NCBI RefSeq assembly: GCF_947347685.1 | Contig: NC_070649.1 | Span: 14,417,561-14,481,560 of the forward strand | From: Pleuronectes platessa | Lineage: Eukaryota; Chordata; Actinopteri; Pleuronectiformes; Pleuronectidae | Reading direction: 5' to 3' | Length of the DNA: 64,000 bases | Part shown: positions 40,587 to 53,096 of the stretch, piece by piece | Layout: each line of letters starts with the position of its first letter | Numbering within the stretch: position 1 is the stretch's first letter | Translations under genes and position numbers: made by a program | The notes under the pieces: generated by a model | What the model was told of the DNA's origin: nothing | Databases searched by the model: none | What the model saw: the letters and a program-made list of their open reading frames with translations, nothing else

Positions 40587-43500
40587 TGTGATGGACTGGT
40601 GATTCTCCCTGTGATGGACTGGTGATCCTCCCTGTGATGGACTGGTGATCCTCCCTCTGATGGAATGGTGATCAGCCCTATGATGGACTGGTGATCCTCT
40701 CTGTGATGGACTGGTGATCCTCCCTTTGATGGACTGGTGATCATCCCTTTGATGGACTGGTTATAACCCCTTCGATGGACTGGTTATCAGCCATGTGATG
40801 GATTGGTGATCCTCCCTTTTATGGACTGGTTTTCAGCCCTGTGATGGACTGGTGATCCTCCTTTTGATGGACTGGGGATCCTCCCTCTGATGGACTGGTG
40901 ATCAGCCCTGTGATGGACTGGTGATCCTCCCTTTGATGGACTGGTGATCAGCCCTGTGATGGACTGGTAATCCTCCTTGTGATGGACTGGTGATCCTCCC
41001 TCTGATGGACTGGTGATCAGCCCTGTGATGGACTGGTGATCCTCCCTGTGATGGATTGGTGATCCTCCCTGTGATGGACGGGTGATCCTCCCTGTGATGG
41101 ACTGGTGATCCTTCCTGTGATGGACTGGTGATGAGCCCTGTGATGGACTGGTGATCAGCCCTGTGTTGGACTGGTGATCCTCCCTGTGTTGGACTGGTGA
41201 TCCTTCCTTTGATGGACTGGTGATCAGCCCTGTGATGGACTGGTGATCCTCCTTGTGATGGACTGGTGATCCTCCCTGTGATGGATTGGTGATCCTCCCT
41301 TTGATGGACTGTTGATCCTCCCTGTGATGGACTGGTGATCCTCCCTCTGATGGACTGGTGATCCTCCCTGTGATGGACTGGTGATCCTTCCTGTGATGGA
41401 CTGGTGATGAGCCCTGTGATGGACTGGTGATCAGCCCTGTGTTGGACTGGTGATCAGCCCTGTGATGGACTGGTGATCCTCCCGGTGATGGACTGGTGAT
41501 CAGCTCTGTGTTGGACCGGTGATGAGCCCTGTGTTGGACTAGTTATCCTCCCTTTGATGGACTGGTGATCCTCCCTTTGATGGACTGGTTATAGCCCCTG
41601 TGATGGACTGGTTATCAGCCATGTGATGGACTGGTGATCCTCCCTTTGATGGACTGGTGATCCTTCCTGTATTGGACTGGTGATCAGACCTGTGTTGGAC
41701 TGGTGATCAGACCTGTGATGGACTGGTGATGAGCCCTGTGATGGACTGGTGATCAGCCCTATGTTGAACTGGTGATCAGACCTGTGATGGACTGGTGATG
41801 AGCCCTGTCATGGACTGGTGATCCTCCTTGTGATGGACTGGTGATCCTCCCTCTAATGGACTGGTGATCAGCCCTGTGATGGACTGGTGATCCTACCTGT
41901 GCTGGATTAGTGATCCTCCCTGTGATGGACTGGTGATCCTCCCTGTGATGGACTAGTGATCCTCCCTTTGATGGACTGGTGATGAGCCCTGTGATGGACT
42001 GGTGATCAGCCCTGTGTTGGACTGGTGATCCTCCCTGTGTTGGACTGGTGATCAGCCCTATGTTGGACCGGTGATGAGCCCTTTGTTGGACTGGTGATCC
42101 TCCCTTTGATGGACTGGTGATCCTCCCTTTGATGGGCTGGTTACCAGCCCTGTGATGGACTGGTGATCCTCCCTTTGATGGACTGGTGATCCTCCCTTTG
42201 ATGGACTGGTTATAGCCCCTGTGATGGACTGGTTATCAGCCATGTGATGGACTGGTGATCCTCCCTTTGATGGACTGGTGATCCTTCCTGTATTGGACTG
42301 GTGATCAGACCTGTGTTGGACTGGTGATGAGCCCTGTGATGGACTGGTGATCAGCCTTGTGTTGGACTGGTTAACAGACCTGTGATGGACTGGTGATCAG
42401 CCCTGTGATGGACTGGTGATCCTCCCTTTGACGGACTGGTCATCCTCCCTTTGATGGGCTGGTTATCAGCCCTGTGATGGACGGTTGATCCTCCCTTTGA
42501 TGTACTGGTGATCATCCCTTTGATGGACTGGTTATAGCCCCTTTGATGGACTGGTGATCAGCCCTGTGATGGAGGTGATCCTCCTTGTGATGGACTGGTG
42601 ATCCTCCCTCTGATGGACTGGTGATCAGCCATGTGATGGACTGGTGATCCTCCCTTTGATGGACTGGTGATCAGCCCTGTGATGGACTGGTAATCCTCCT
42701 TGTTATGGACTGGTGATCCTCCCTCTGATGGACTGGTGATCAGCCCTGTGATGGACTGGTGATCCTCCCTGTGCTGGATTGGTGATCCTCCTTGTTATGG
42801 ACTGGTGATCCTCCCTCTGATGGACTGGTGATCAGCCCTGTGATGGACTGGTGATCCTCCCTGTGCTGGATTGGTGATCCTCCCTGTGATGGACTGGTGA
42901 TCCTCCCTGTGATGGACTGGTGATCAGCACTGTGATGGACTGGTGATCCTCCCTTTGACGGACTGGTGATCCTCCCTTTGATGGGCTGGTTATCAGCCCT
43001 GTGATGGACGGTTGATCCTCCCTTTGATGTACTGGTGATCATCCCTTTGATGGACTGGTTATAGCCCCTTTGATGGACTGGTTATCAGCCATGTGATGGA
43101 CTGGTGATCCTCCCTTTGATGGACTGGTGATCAGCCCTGTGATGGAGGTGATCCTCCTTGTGATGGACTGGTGATCCTCCCTCTGATGGACTGGTGATCA
43201 GGCCTGTGATGGACTGGTGATCCTCCCTGTGATGGATTGGTGATCCTCCCTGTGATGGACTGGTGATCCTCCCTGTGATGGACTGGTGATCAGCCATGTG
43301 ATGGACTGGTGATCCTCCCTTTGATGGACTGGTGATCAGCCCTGTGATGGACTGGTGATCCTCCCTGTGATGGACTGATGATCCTCCCTCTGATGGACTG
43401 GTGATCAGCCCTGTGATGGACTGGTGATCCTCCCTGTGATGGATTGGTGATCCTCCCTTTGATGGACTGGTGATCAGCCCGGTGATGGACTGGTGATCCT

Positions 43501-46500
43501 CCTTGTGATGGACTGGTGATCCTCCCTGTGATGGATTGGTGATCCTCCCTGTGATGGACTGTTGATCCTCCCTGTGATGGACTGGTGATCCTCCCTCTGA
43601 TGGACTGGTGATCCTCCCTGTGATGGACTGGTGATCCTTCCTGTGATGGACTGGTGATGAGCCCTGTGATGGACTGGTGATGAGCCCTGTGATGGACTGG
43701 TGATCCTCCCTGTAATGAATTGGTGATCCTTCCTGTGATGGACTGGTGATGAGCCCTGTGATGGACTGGTGATCAGCCTTGTGTTGGACTGGTTAACAGA
43801 CCTGTGATGGACTGGTGATCAGCCCTGTGATGGACTGGTGATCCTCCCTTTGACGGACTGGTGATCCTCCCTTTGATGGGCTGGTTATCAGCCCTGTGAT
43901 GGACGGTTGATCCTCCCTTTGATGTACTGGTGATCATCCCTTTGATGGACTGGTTATAGTCCCTTTGATGGACTGGTTATCAGCCATGTGATGGACTGGT
44001 GATCCTCCCTTTGATGGACTGGTGATCAGCCCTGTGATGGAGGTGATCCTCCTTGTGATGGACTGGTGATCCTCCCTCTGATGGACTGGTGATCAGGCCT
44101 GTGATGGACTGGTGATCCTCCCTGTGATGGATTGGTGATCCTCCCTGTGATGGACTGGTGATCCTCCCTGTGATGGACTGGTGATCAGCCCTGTGATGGA
44201 CTGGTCATCCTCCCTGTGATGGACTGGTGATCCTCCCTCTGATGGACTGGTGATCAGCCCTCGATGGACTGGTGATCCTCCCTGTGATGGACTGATGATC
44301 CTCCCTCTGATGGACTGGTGATCAGCCCTGTGATGGACTGGTGATCCTCCTTGTGATGGACTGGTGATCCTCCCTGTGATGGATTGGTGATCCTCCCTGT
44401 GATGGACTGTTGATCCTCCCTGTGATGGACTGGTGATCCTCCCTCTGATGGACTGGTGATCCTCCCTGTGATGGACTGGTGATCCTTCCTGTGATGGACT
44501 GGTGATGAGCCCTGTGATGGACTGGTGATGAGCCCTGTGATGGACTGGTGATCCTCCCTGTAATGAATTGGTGATCCTTCCTGTGATGGACTGGTGATGA
44601 GCCCTGTGATGGACTGGTGATCAGCCTTGTGTTGGACTGGTTAACAGACCTGTGATGGACTGGTGATCAGCCATGTGATGGACTGGTGATCCTCCCTTTG
44701 ATGGACTGGTGATCAGCCCTGTGATGGAGGTGATCCTCCTTGTGATGGACTGGTGATCCTCCCTCTGATGGACTGGTGATCAGGCCTGTGATGGACTGGT
44801 GATCCTCCCTGTGATGGATTGGTGATCCTCCCTCTGATGGACTGGTGATCAGGCCTGTGATGGACTGGTGATCCTCCCTGTGATGGATTGGTGATCCTCC
44901 CTGTGATGGACTGGTGATCCTCCCTGTGATGGACTGGTGATCAGCCCTGTGATGGACTGGTCATCCTCCCTGTGATGGACTGGTGATCCTCCCTCTGATG
45001 GACTGGTGATCAGCCCTCGATGGACTGGTGATCCTCCCTGTGATGGACTGATGATCCTCCCTCTGATGGACTGGTGATCAGCCCTGTGATGGACTGGTGA
45101 TCAGCCCTGTGATGGACTGGTCATCCTCCCTGTGATGGACTGGTGATCCTCCCTCTGATGGACTGGTGATCAGCCCTCGATGGACTGGTGATCCTCCCTG
45201 TGATGGACTGGTGATCCTCCCTCTGATGGACTGGTGATCCTCCCTTTGATGGACTGGTGATCAGCCCTGTGATGGACTGGTGATCCTCCCTGTGATGGAC
45301 TGGTGATCAGCCCTGTGATGGACTGGTGATCCTCCCTCTGATGGACTGGTGATCAGCCCTGTGATGGACTGGTGATCCTTCCTGTATTGGACTGGTGATC
45401 AGACCTGTGTTGGACTGGTGATCAGACCTGTGATGGACTGGTGATGAGCCCTGTGATGGACTGGTGATCAGCCCTGTGTTGGACTGGTGATCAGACCTGT
45501 GATGGACTGGTGATGAGCCCTGTGATGGACTGGTGATCCTCCCTGTAATGAAATGGTGATCCTTCCTGTGATGGACTGGTGATGAGCCCTGTGGTGGACT
45601 GGTTAACAGACCTGTGATGGACTGGTGATCAGCCCTGTGATGGACTGGTGATCCTCCCTTTGACGGACTGGTGATCCTCCCTTTGATGGGCTGGTTATCA
45701 GCCCTGTGATGGACGGGTGATCCTCCCTTTGATGTACTGGTGATCATCCCTTTGATGGACTGGTTATAGCCCCTTTGATGATCTGGTTATCAGCCATGTG
45801 ATGGACTGGTGATCCTCCCTTTGATGGACTGGTGATCAGCCCTGTGATGGAGGTGATCCTCCTTGTGATGGACTGGTGATCCTCCCTCTGATGGACTGGT
45901 GATCAGGCCTGTGATGGACTGGTGATCCTCCCTGTGATGGATTGGTGATCCTCCCTGTGATGGACTGGTGATCCTCCCTGTGATGGACTGGTGATCAGCC
46001 CTGTGATGGACTGGTGATCCTCCCTGTGATGGACTGGTGATCCTCCCTCTGATGGACTGGTGATCCTCCCTTTGATGGGCTGGTTACCAGCCCTGTGATG
46101 GACTGGTGATCCTCCCTTTGATGGACTGGTGATCCTCCCTTTGATGGACTGGTTATAGCCCCTGTGATGGACTGGTTATCAGCCATGTGATGGACTGGTG
46201 ATCCTCCCATTGATGGACTGGTGATCAGCCCATCGATGGACTGGTGATCCTCCCGGTGATGGACTGGTGATCAGCCCTGTGTTAGACTGGTGATCCTCTC
46301 TGTGTTGGACTGGTGATCAGCCCTGTGTTGGACCGGTGATGAGCCCTGTGTTGGACTGGTGATCCTCCCTTTGATGGACTGGTGATCCTCCCTTTGATGT
46401 GCTGGTTATCAGCCCTGTGATGGACTGGTGATCCTCCCTTTGATGGACTGGTGATCCTCCCTTTGATGGACTGGTTATAGCCCCTTTGATGGACTGGTTA

Positions 46501-48073
46501 TCAGCCATGTGATGGACTGGTGATCCTCCCTTTGATGGACTGGTGATCCTCCTTGTGATGGACTGGTGATCCTCCCTCTGATGGACTGGTGATCAGCCCT
46601 GTGATGGACTGGTGATCCTCCCTGTGATGGATTGGTGATCCTCCCTGTGATGGACTGGTGATCCTCCCTGTGATGGACTGGTGATCAGCCCTGTGATGGA
46701 CTGTTGATCCTCCCTGTGATGGACTGGTGATCCTCCCTCTGATGGACCGGTTATCAGCCCTATGATGGACTGGTGATCCTCCCTGTGATGGACTGGTGAT
46801 CCTCCCTCTGATGGACCGGTTATCAGCCCTATGATGGACTGGTGATCCTCCCTGTGATGGACTGGTGATCCTCCCTTTGATGGACTGGTGATCATCCCTT
46901 TGATGGACTGGTTATAGCCCCTTTGATGGACTGGTTATCAGCCATGTGATGGACTGGTGATCCTCCCTTTGATGGACTGGTGATCAGCCCTGTGATGGAC
47001 TGGTGATCCTCCTTGTTATGGACTGGTGATGCTCCCTCTGATGGACTGGTGATCAGCCCTGTGATGGACTGGTGATCCTCCCTGTGCTGGATTGGTGATC
47101 CTCCTTGTTATGGACTGGTGATCCTCCCTCTGATGGACTGGTGATCAGCCCTGTGATGGACTGGTGATCCTCCCTGTGCTGGATTGGTGATCCTCCCTGT
47201 GATGGACTGGTGATCCTCCCTGTGATGGACTGGTGATCAGCACTGTGATGGACTGGTGATCCTCCCTTTGACGGACTGGTGATCCTCCCTTTGATGGGCT
47301 GGTTATCAGCCCTGTGATGGACGGTTGATCCTCCCTTTGATGTACTGGTGATCATCCCTTTGATGGACTGGTTATCAGCCATGTGATGGACTGGTGATCC
47401 TCCCTTTGATGGACTGGTGATCAGCCCTGTGATGGAGGTGATCCTCCTTGTGATGGACTGGTGATCCTCCCTCTGATGGACTGGTGATCAGGCCTGTGAT
47501 GGACTGGTGATCCTCCCTGTGATGGATTGGTGATCCTCCCTGTGATGGACTGGTGATCCTCCCTGTGATGGACTGGTGATCAGCCCTGTGATGGACTGGT
47601 GATCCTCCCTGTGATGGACTGGTGATCCTCCCTCTGATGGACTGGTGATCAGCCCTATGATGGACTGGTGATCCTCTCTGTGATGGACTGGTGATCCTCC
47701 CTTTGATGGACTGGTGATGAGCCCTGTGATGGACTGGTAATCCTCCTTGTGATGGACTGGTGATCCTCCCTTTGATGGACTGGTGATCATCCCTGTGATG
47801 GACTGGTGATCCTCCCTGTGATGGATTGGTGATCCTCCCTGTGATGGACGGGTGATCCTCCCTGTGATGGACTGGTGATCCTTCCTGTGATGGACTGGTG
47901 ATGAGCCCTGTGATGGACTGGTGATCAGCCCTGTGTTGGACTGGTGATCCTCCCTGTGTTGGACTGGTGATCAGCCCTGTGTTGGACCGGTGATGAGCCC
48001 TGTGTTGGACTGGTGATCCTCCCTTTGATGGACTGGTGATCCTCCCTTTGATGGGCTGGTTACCAGCCCTGTG

Positions 48074-48094
48074 ATGGACTGGTTATCAGCCATG
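48074..48094. other. In-register 69-bp deletion junction, copy B
   Basis: The same loss as at 21,398, at offset 26,684. It shows that U4's first 5.7 kb derives from U2 and not from U3. Confidence 0.85.
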
Positions 48095-48795
48095 TGATGG
48101 ACTGGTGATCCTCCCTTTGATGGACTGGTGATCAGCCCTGTGATGGACTGGTGATCCTCCCTGTGATGGACTGATGATCCTCCCTCTGATGGACTGGTGA
48201 TCAGCCCTGTGATGGACTGGTGATCCTCCCTGTGATGGATTGGTGATCCTCCCTTTGATGGACTGGTGATCAGCCCGGTGATGGACTGGTGATCCTCCTT
48301 GTGATGGACTGGTGATCCTCCCTGTGATGGATTGGTGATCCTCCCTGTGATGGACTGTTGATCCTCCCTGTGATGGACTGGTGATCCTCCCTCTGATGGA
48401 CTGGTGATCCTCCCTGTGATGGACTGGTGATCCTTCCTGTGATGGACTGGTGATGAGCCCTGTGATGGACTGGTGATGAGCCCTGTGATGGACTGGTGAT
48501 CCTCCCTGTAATGAATTGGTGATCCTTCCTGTGATGGACTGGTGATGAGCCCTGTGATGGACTGGTGATCAGCCTTGTGTTGGACTGGTTAACAGACCTG
48601 TGATGGACTGGTGATCAGCCCTGTGATGGACTGGTGATCCTCCCTTTGACGGACTGGTGATCCTCCCTTTGATGGGCTGGTTATCAGCCCTGTGATGGAC
48701 GGTTGATCCTCCCTTTGATGTACTGGTGATCATCCCTTTGATGGACTGGTTATAGTCCCTTTGATGGACTGGTTATCAGCCATGTGATGGACTGG

Positions 48796-48816
48796 TGATC
48801 CTCCCTCTGATGGACT
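48796..48816. other. 67-bp deletion junction unique to U4
   Basis: CCTCCC is followed directly by TCTGATGG. The U3 homologue has 67 bp more (monomer lengths 23+21+23), and the offset to U3 falls from 11,984 to 11,917. The loss begins and ends at the same monomer position, so the register is kept. Confidence 0.82.
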
Positions 48817-50018
48817 GGTGATCAGGCCTGTGATGGACTGGTGATCCTCCCTGTGATGGATTGGTGATCCTCCCTGTGATGGACTGGTGATCCTCCCTGT
48901 GATGGACTGGTGATCAGCCCTGTGATGGACTGGTCATCCTCCCTGTGATGGACTGGTGATCCTCCCTCTGATGGACTGGTGATCAGCCCTCGATGGACTG
49001 GTGATCCTCCCTGTGATGGACTGATGATCCTCCCTCTGATGGACTGGTGATCAGCCCTATGATGGACTGGTGATCCTCCCTGTGATGGATTGGTGATCCT
49101 TCCTTTGATGGACTGGTGATCAGCCCTGTGATGGACTGGTGATCCTCCTTGTGATGGACTTTTGATCCTCCCTGTGATGGATTGGTGATCCTCTCTGTGA
49201 TGGACTGTTGATCCTCCCTGTGATGGACTGGTGATCCTCCCTCTGATGGACTGGTGATCCTCCCTGTGATGGACTGGTGATCCTTCCTGTGATGGACTGG
49301 TGATGAGCCCTGTGATCTACTGGTGATCAGAACTGTGTTGGACTGGTGATCAGCCCTGTGATGGACTGGTGATCCTCCCGGTGATGGACTGGTGATCAGC
49401 TCTGTGTTGGACCGGTGATGAGCCCTGGGTTGGACTGGTTATCCTCCCTTTGATGGACAGGTGATCCTCCCTTTGATGGGCTGGTTACCAGCCCTGTGAT
49501 GGACTGGTGATTCTCCCTGTGATGGACTGGTGATCCTCCCTGTGATGGACTGGTGATCCTCCCTCTGATGGAATGGTGATCAGCCCTATGATGGACTGGT
49601 GATCCTCTCTGTGATGGACTGGTGATCCTCCCTTTGATGGACTGGTGATCATCCCTTTGATGGACTGGTTATAACCCCTTCGATGGACTGGTTATCAGCC
49701 ATGTGATGGATTGGTGATCCTCCCTTTTATGGACTGGTTTTCAGCCCTGTGATGGACTGGTGATCCTCCTTTTGATGGACTGGGGATCCTCCCTCTGATG
49801 GACTGGTGATCAGCCCTGTGATGGACTGGTGATCCTCCCTTTGATGGACTGGTGATCAGCCCTGTGATGGACTGGTAATCCTCCTTGTGATGGACTGGTG
49901 ATCCTCCCTCTGATGGACTGGTGATCAGCCCTGTGATGGACTGGTGATCCTCCCTGTGATGGATTGGTGATCCTCCCTGTGATGGACGGGTGATCCTCCC
50001 TGTGATGGACTGGTGATC

Positions 50019-51557
50019 CTTCCTGTGATGGACTGGTGATGAGCCCTGTGATGGACTGGTGATCAGCCCTGTGTTGGACTGGTGATCCTCCCTGTGTTGG
50101 ACTGGTGATCCTTCCTTTGATGGACTGGTGATCAGCCCTGTGATGGACTGGTGATCCTCCTTGTGATGGACTGGTGATCCTCCCTGTGATGGATTGGTGA
50201 TCCTCCCTTTGATGGACTGTTGATCCTCCCTGTGATGGACTGGTGATCCTCCCTCTGATGGACTGGTGATCCTCCCTGTGATGGACTGGTGATCCTTCCT
50301 GTGATGGACTGGTGATGAGCCCTGTGATGGACTGGTGATCAGCCCTGTGTTGGACTGGTGATCAGCCCTGTGATGGACTGGTGATCCTCCCGGTGATGGA
50401 CTGGTGATCAGCTCTGTGTTGGACCGGTGATGAGCCCTGTGTTGGACTAGTTATCCTCCCTTTGATGGACTGGTGATCCTCCCTTTGATGGACTGGTTAT
50501 AGCCCCTGTGATGGACTGGTTATCAGCCATGTGATGGACTGGTGATCCTCCCTTTGATGGACTGGTGATCCTTCCTGTATTGGACTGGTGATCAGACCTG
50601 TGTTGGACTGGTGATCAGACCTGTGATGGACTGGTGATGAGCCCTGTGATGGACTGGTGATCAGCCCTATGTTGAACTGGTGATCAGACCTGTGATGGAC
50701 TGGTGATGAGCCCTGTCATGGACTGGTGATCCTCCTTGTGATGGACTGGTGATCCTCCCTCTAATGGACTGGTGATCAGCCCTGTGATGGACTGGTGATC
50801 CTACCTGTGCTGGATTAGTGATCCTCCCTGTGATGGACTGGTGATCCTCCCTGTGATGGACTAGTGATCCTCCCTTTGATGGACTGGTGATGAGCCCTGT
50901 GATGGACTGGTGATCAGCCCTGTGTTGGACTGGTGATCCTCCCTGTGTTGGACTGGTGATCAGCCCTATGTTGGACCGGTGATGAGCCCTTTGTTGGACT
51001 GGTGATCCTCCCTTTGATGGACTGGTGATCCTCCCTTTGATGGGCTGGTTACCAGCCCTGTGATGGACTGGTGATCCTCCCTTTGATGGACTGGTGATCC
51101 TCCCTTTGATGGACTGGTTATAGCCCCTGTGATGGACTGGTTATCAGCCATGTGATGGACTGGTGATCCTCCCTTTGATGGACTGGTGATCCTTCCTGTA
51201 TTGGACTGGTGATCAGACCTGTGTTGGACTGGTGATCAGACCTGTGATGGACTGGTGATGAGCCCTGTGATGGACTGGTGATCAGCCTTGTGTTGGACTG
51301 GTTAACAGACCTGTGATGGACTGGTGATCAGCCCTGTGATGGACTGGTGATCCTCCCTTTGACGGACTGGTCATCCTCCCTTTGATGGGCTGGTTATCAG
51401 CCCTGTGATGGACGGTTGATCCTCCCTTTGATGTACTGGTGATCATCCCTTTGATGGACTGGTTATAGCCCCTTTGATGGACTGGTGATCAGCCCTGTGA
51501 TGGAGGTGATCCTCCTTGTGATGGACTGGTGATCCTCCCTCTGATGGACTGGTGATC
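50019..51557. repeat. 1,539-bp tandem duplication, left copy (67 monomers)
   Basis: It repeats at 51,558-53,096. The end is defined by GGTGATC followed by CTT at 51,558, where the right copy continues with AGGCC at 53,097. One 21-bp monomer (near 51,502) explains 1,539 = 67 x 23 - 2. It carries the TTGGACTAGTTATCC and TGTTGAACTGG markers once each. Confidence 0.9.
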
Positions 51558-53096
51558 CTTCCTGTGATGGACTGGTGATGAGCCCTGTGATGGACTGGTG
51601 ATCAGCACTGTGTTGGACTGGTGATCCTCCCTGTGTTGGACTGGTGATCCTTCCTTTGATGGACTGGTGATCAGCCCTGTGATGGACTGGTGATCCTCCT
51701 TGTGATGGACTGGTGATCCTCCCTGTGATGGATTGGTGATCCTCCCTTTGATGGACTGTTGATCCTCCCTGTGATGGACTGGTGATCCTCCCTCTGATGG
51801 ACTGGTGATCCTCCCTGTGATGGACTGGTGATCCTTCCTGTGATGGACTGGTGATGAGCCCTGTGATGGACTGGTGATCAGCCCTGTGTTGGACTGGTGA
51901 TCAGCCCTGTGATGGACTGGTGATCCTCCCGGTGATGGACTGGTGATCAGCTCTGTGTTGGACCGGTGATGAGCCCTGTGTTGGACTAGTTATCCTCCCT
52001 TTGATGGACTGGTGATCCTCCCTTTGATGGACTGGTTATAGCCCCTGTGATGGACTGGTTATCAGCCATGTGATGGACTGGTGATCCTCCCTTTGATGGA
52101 CTGGTGATCCTTCCTGTATTGGACTGGTGATCAGACCTGTGTTGGACTGGTGATCAGACCTGTGATGGACTGGTGATGAGCCCTGTGATGGACTGGTGAT
52201 CAGCCCTATGTTGAACTGGTGATCAGACCTGTGATGGACTGGTGATGAGCCCTGTCATGGACTGGTGATCCTCCTTGTGATGGACTGGTGATCCTCCCTC
52301 TAATGGACTGGTGATCAGCCCTGTGATGGACTGGTGATCCTACCTGTGCTGGATTAGTGATCCTCCCTGTGATGGACTGGTGATCCTCCCTGTGATGGAC
52401 TAGTGATCCTCCCTTTGATGGACTGGTGATGAGCCCTGTGATGGACTGGTGATCAGCCCTGTGTTGGACTGGTGATCCTCCCTGTGTTGGACTGGTGATC
52501 AGCCCTATGTTGGACCGGTGATGAGCCCTTTGTTGGACTGGTGATCCTCCCTTTGATGGACTGGTGATCCTCCCTTTGATGGGCTGGTTACCAGCCCTGT
52601 GATGGACTGGTGATCCTCCCTTTGATGGACTGGTGATCCTCCCTTTGATGGACTGGTTATAGCCCCTGTGATGGACTGGTTATCAGCCATGTGATGGACT
52701 GGTGATCCTCCCTTTGATGGACTGGTGATCCTTCCTGTATTGGACTGGTGATCAGACCTGTGTTGGACTGGTGATCAGACCTGTGATGGACTGGTGATGA
52801 GCCCTGTGATGGACTGGTGATCAGCCTTGTGTTGGACTGGTTAACAGACCTGTGATGGACTGGTGATCAGCCCTGTGATGGACTGGTGATCCTCCCTTTG
52901 ACGGACTGGTCATCCTCCCTTTGATGGGCTGGTTATCAGCCCTGTGATGGACGGTTGATCCTCCCTTTGATGTACTGGTGATCATCCCTTTGATGGACTG
53001 GTTATAGCCCCTTTGATGGACTGGTGATCAGCCCTGTGATGGAGGTGATCCTCCTTGTGATGGACTGGTGATCCTCCCTCTGATGGACTGGTGATC
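51558..53096. repeat. 1,539-bp tandem duplication, right copy
   Basis: Near-identical to 50,019-51,557. The one difference I noticed is CAGCACTGTGTTGG near 51,606 against CAGCCCTGTGTTGG near 50,067. The duplication is absent from the homologous place in U3 (about 41.1-42.6 kb), so it is specific to U4. Confidence 0.88.

Larger units (their letters stand above)
30687..42739. repeat. HOR block U3, 12,053 bp, counterpart of U1
   Basis: It has the same length as U1 and every landmark I compared sits exactly 26,684 bp downstream of its U1 position. Examples are the GATCTACTGG markers (37,263 and 40,409 against 10,579 and 13,725), the rare GATGATCAGCCCTCG combination near 40,070 against 13,386, and the TTGGACTAGTTATCC variant near 41,540 against 14,856. 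I found no difference between U1 and U3, although I did not compare every base. U3 is therefore more like U1 than its neighbours U2 or U4, which indicates duplication of a U1+U2 block rather than of single units. Confidence 0.92.
26685..48434. repeat. Super-HOR copy B, matches 1-21,750
   Basis: Offset 26,684 is constant across 21,750 bp. Rare markers coincide: GTTAATCC (near 930 and 27,614), the 31-bp hybrid monomer (3,369 and 30,053), GAGTGG (2,727 and 29,411), TGTTGAACTGG (near 15,068 and 41,752) and the 69-bp loss (21,398 and 48,082). The first difference I find is 21,751 C against 48,435 T, which is where the two copies take different HOR continuations. The basis is direct reading of selected stretches plus landmark spacing, not a full alignment. 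Confidence 0.88.
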
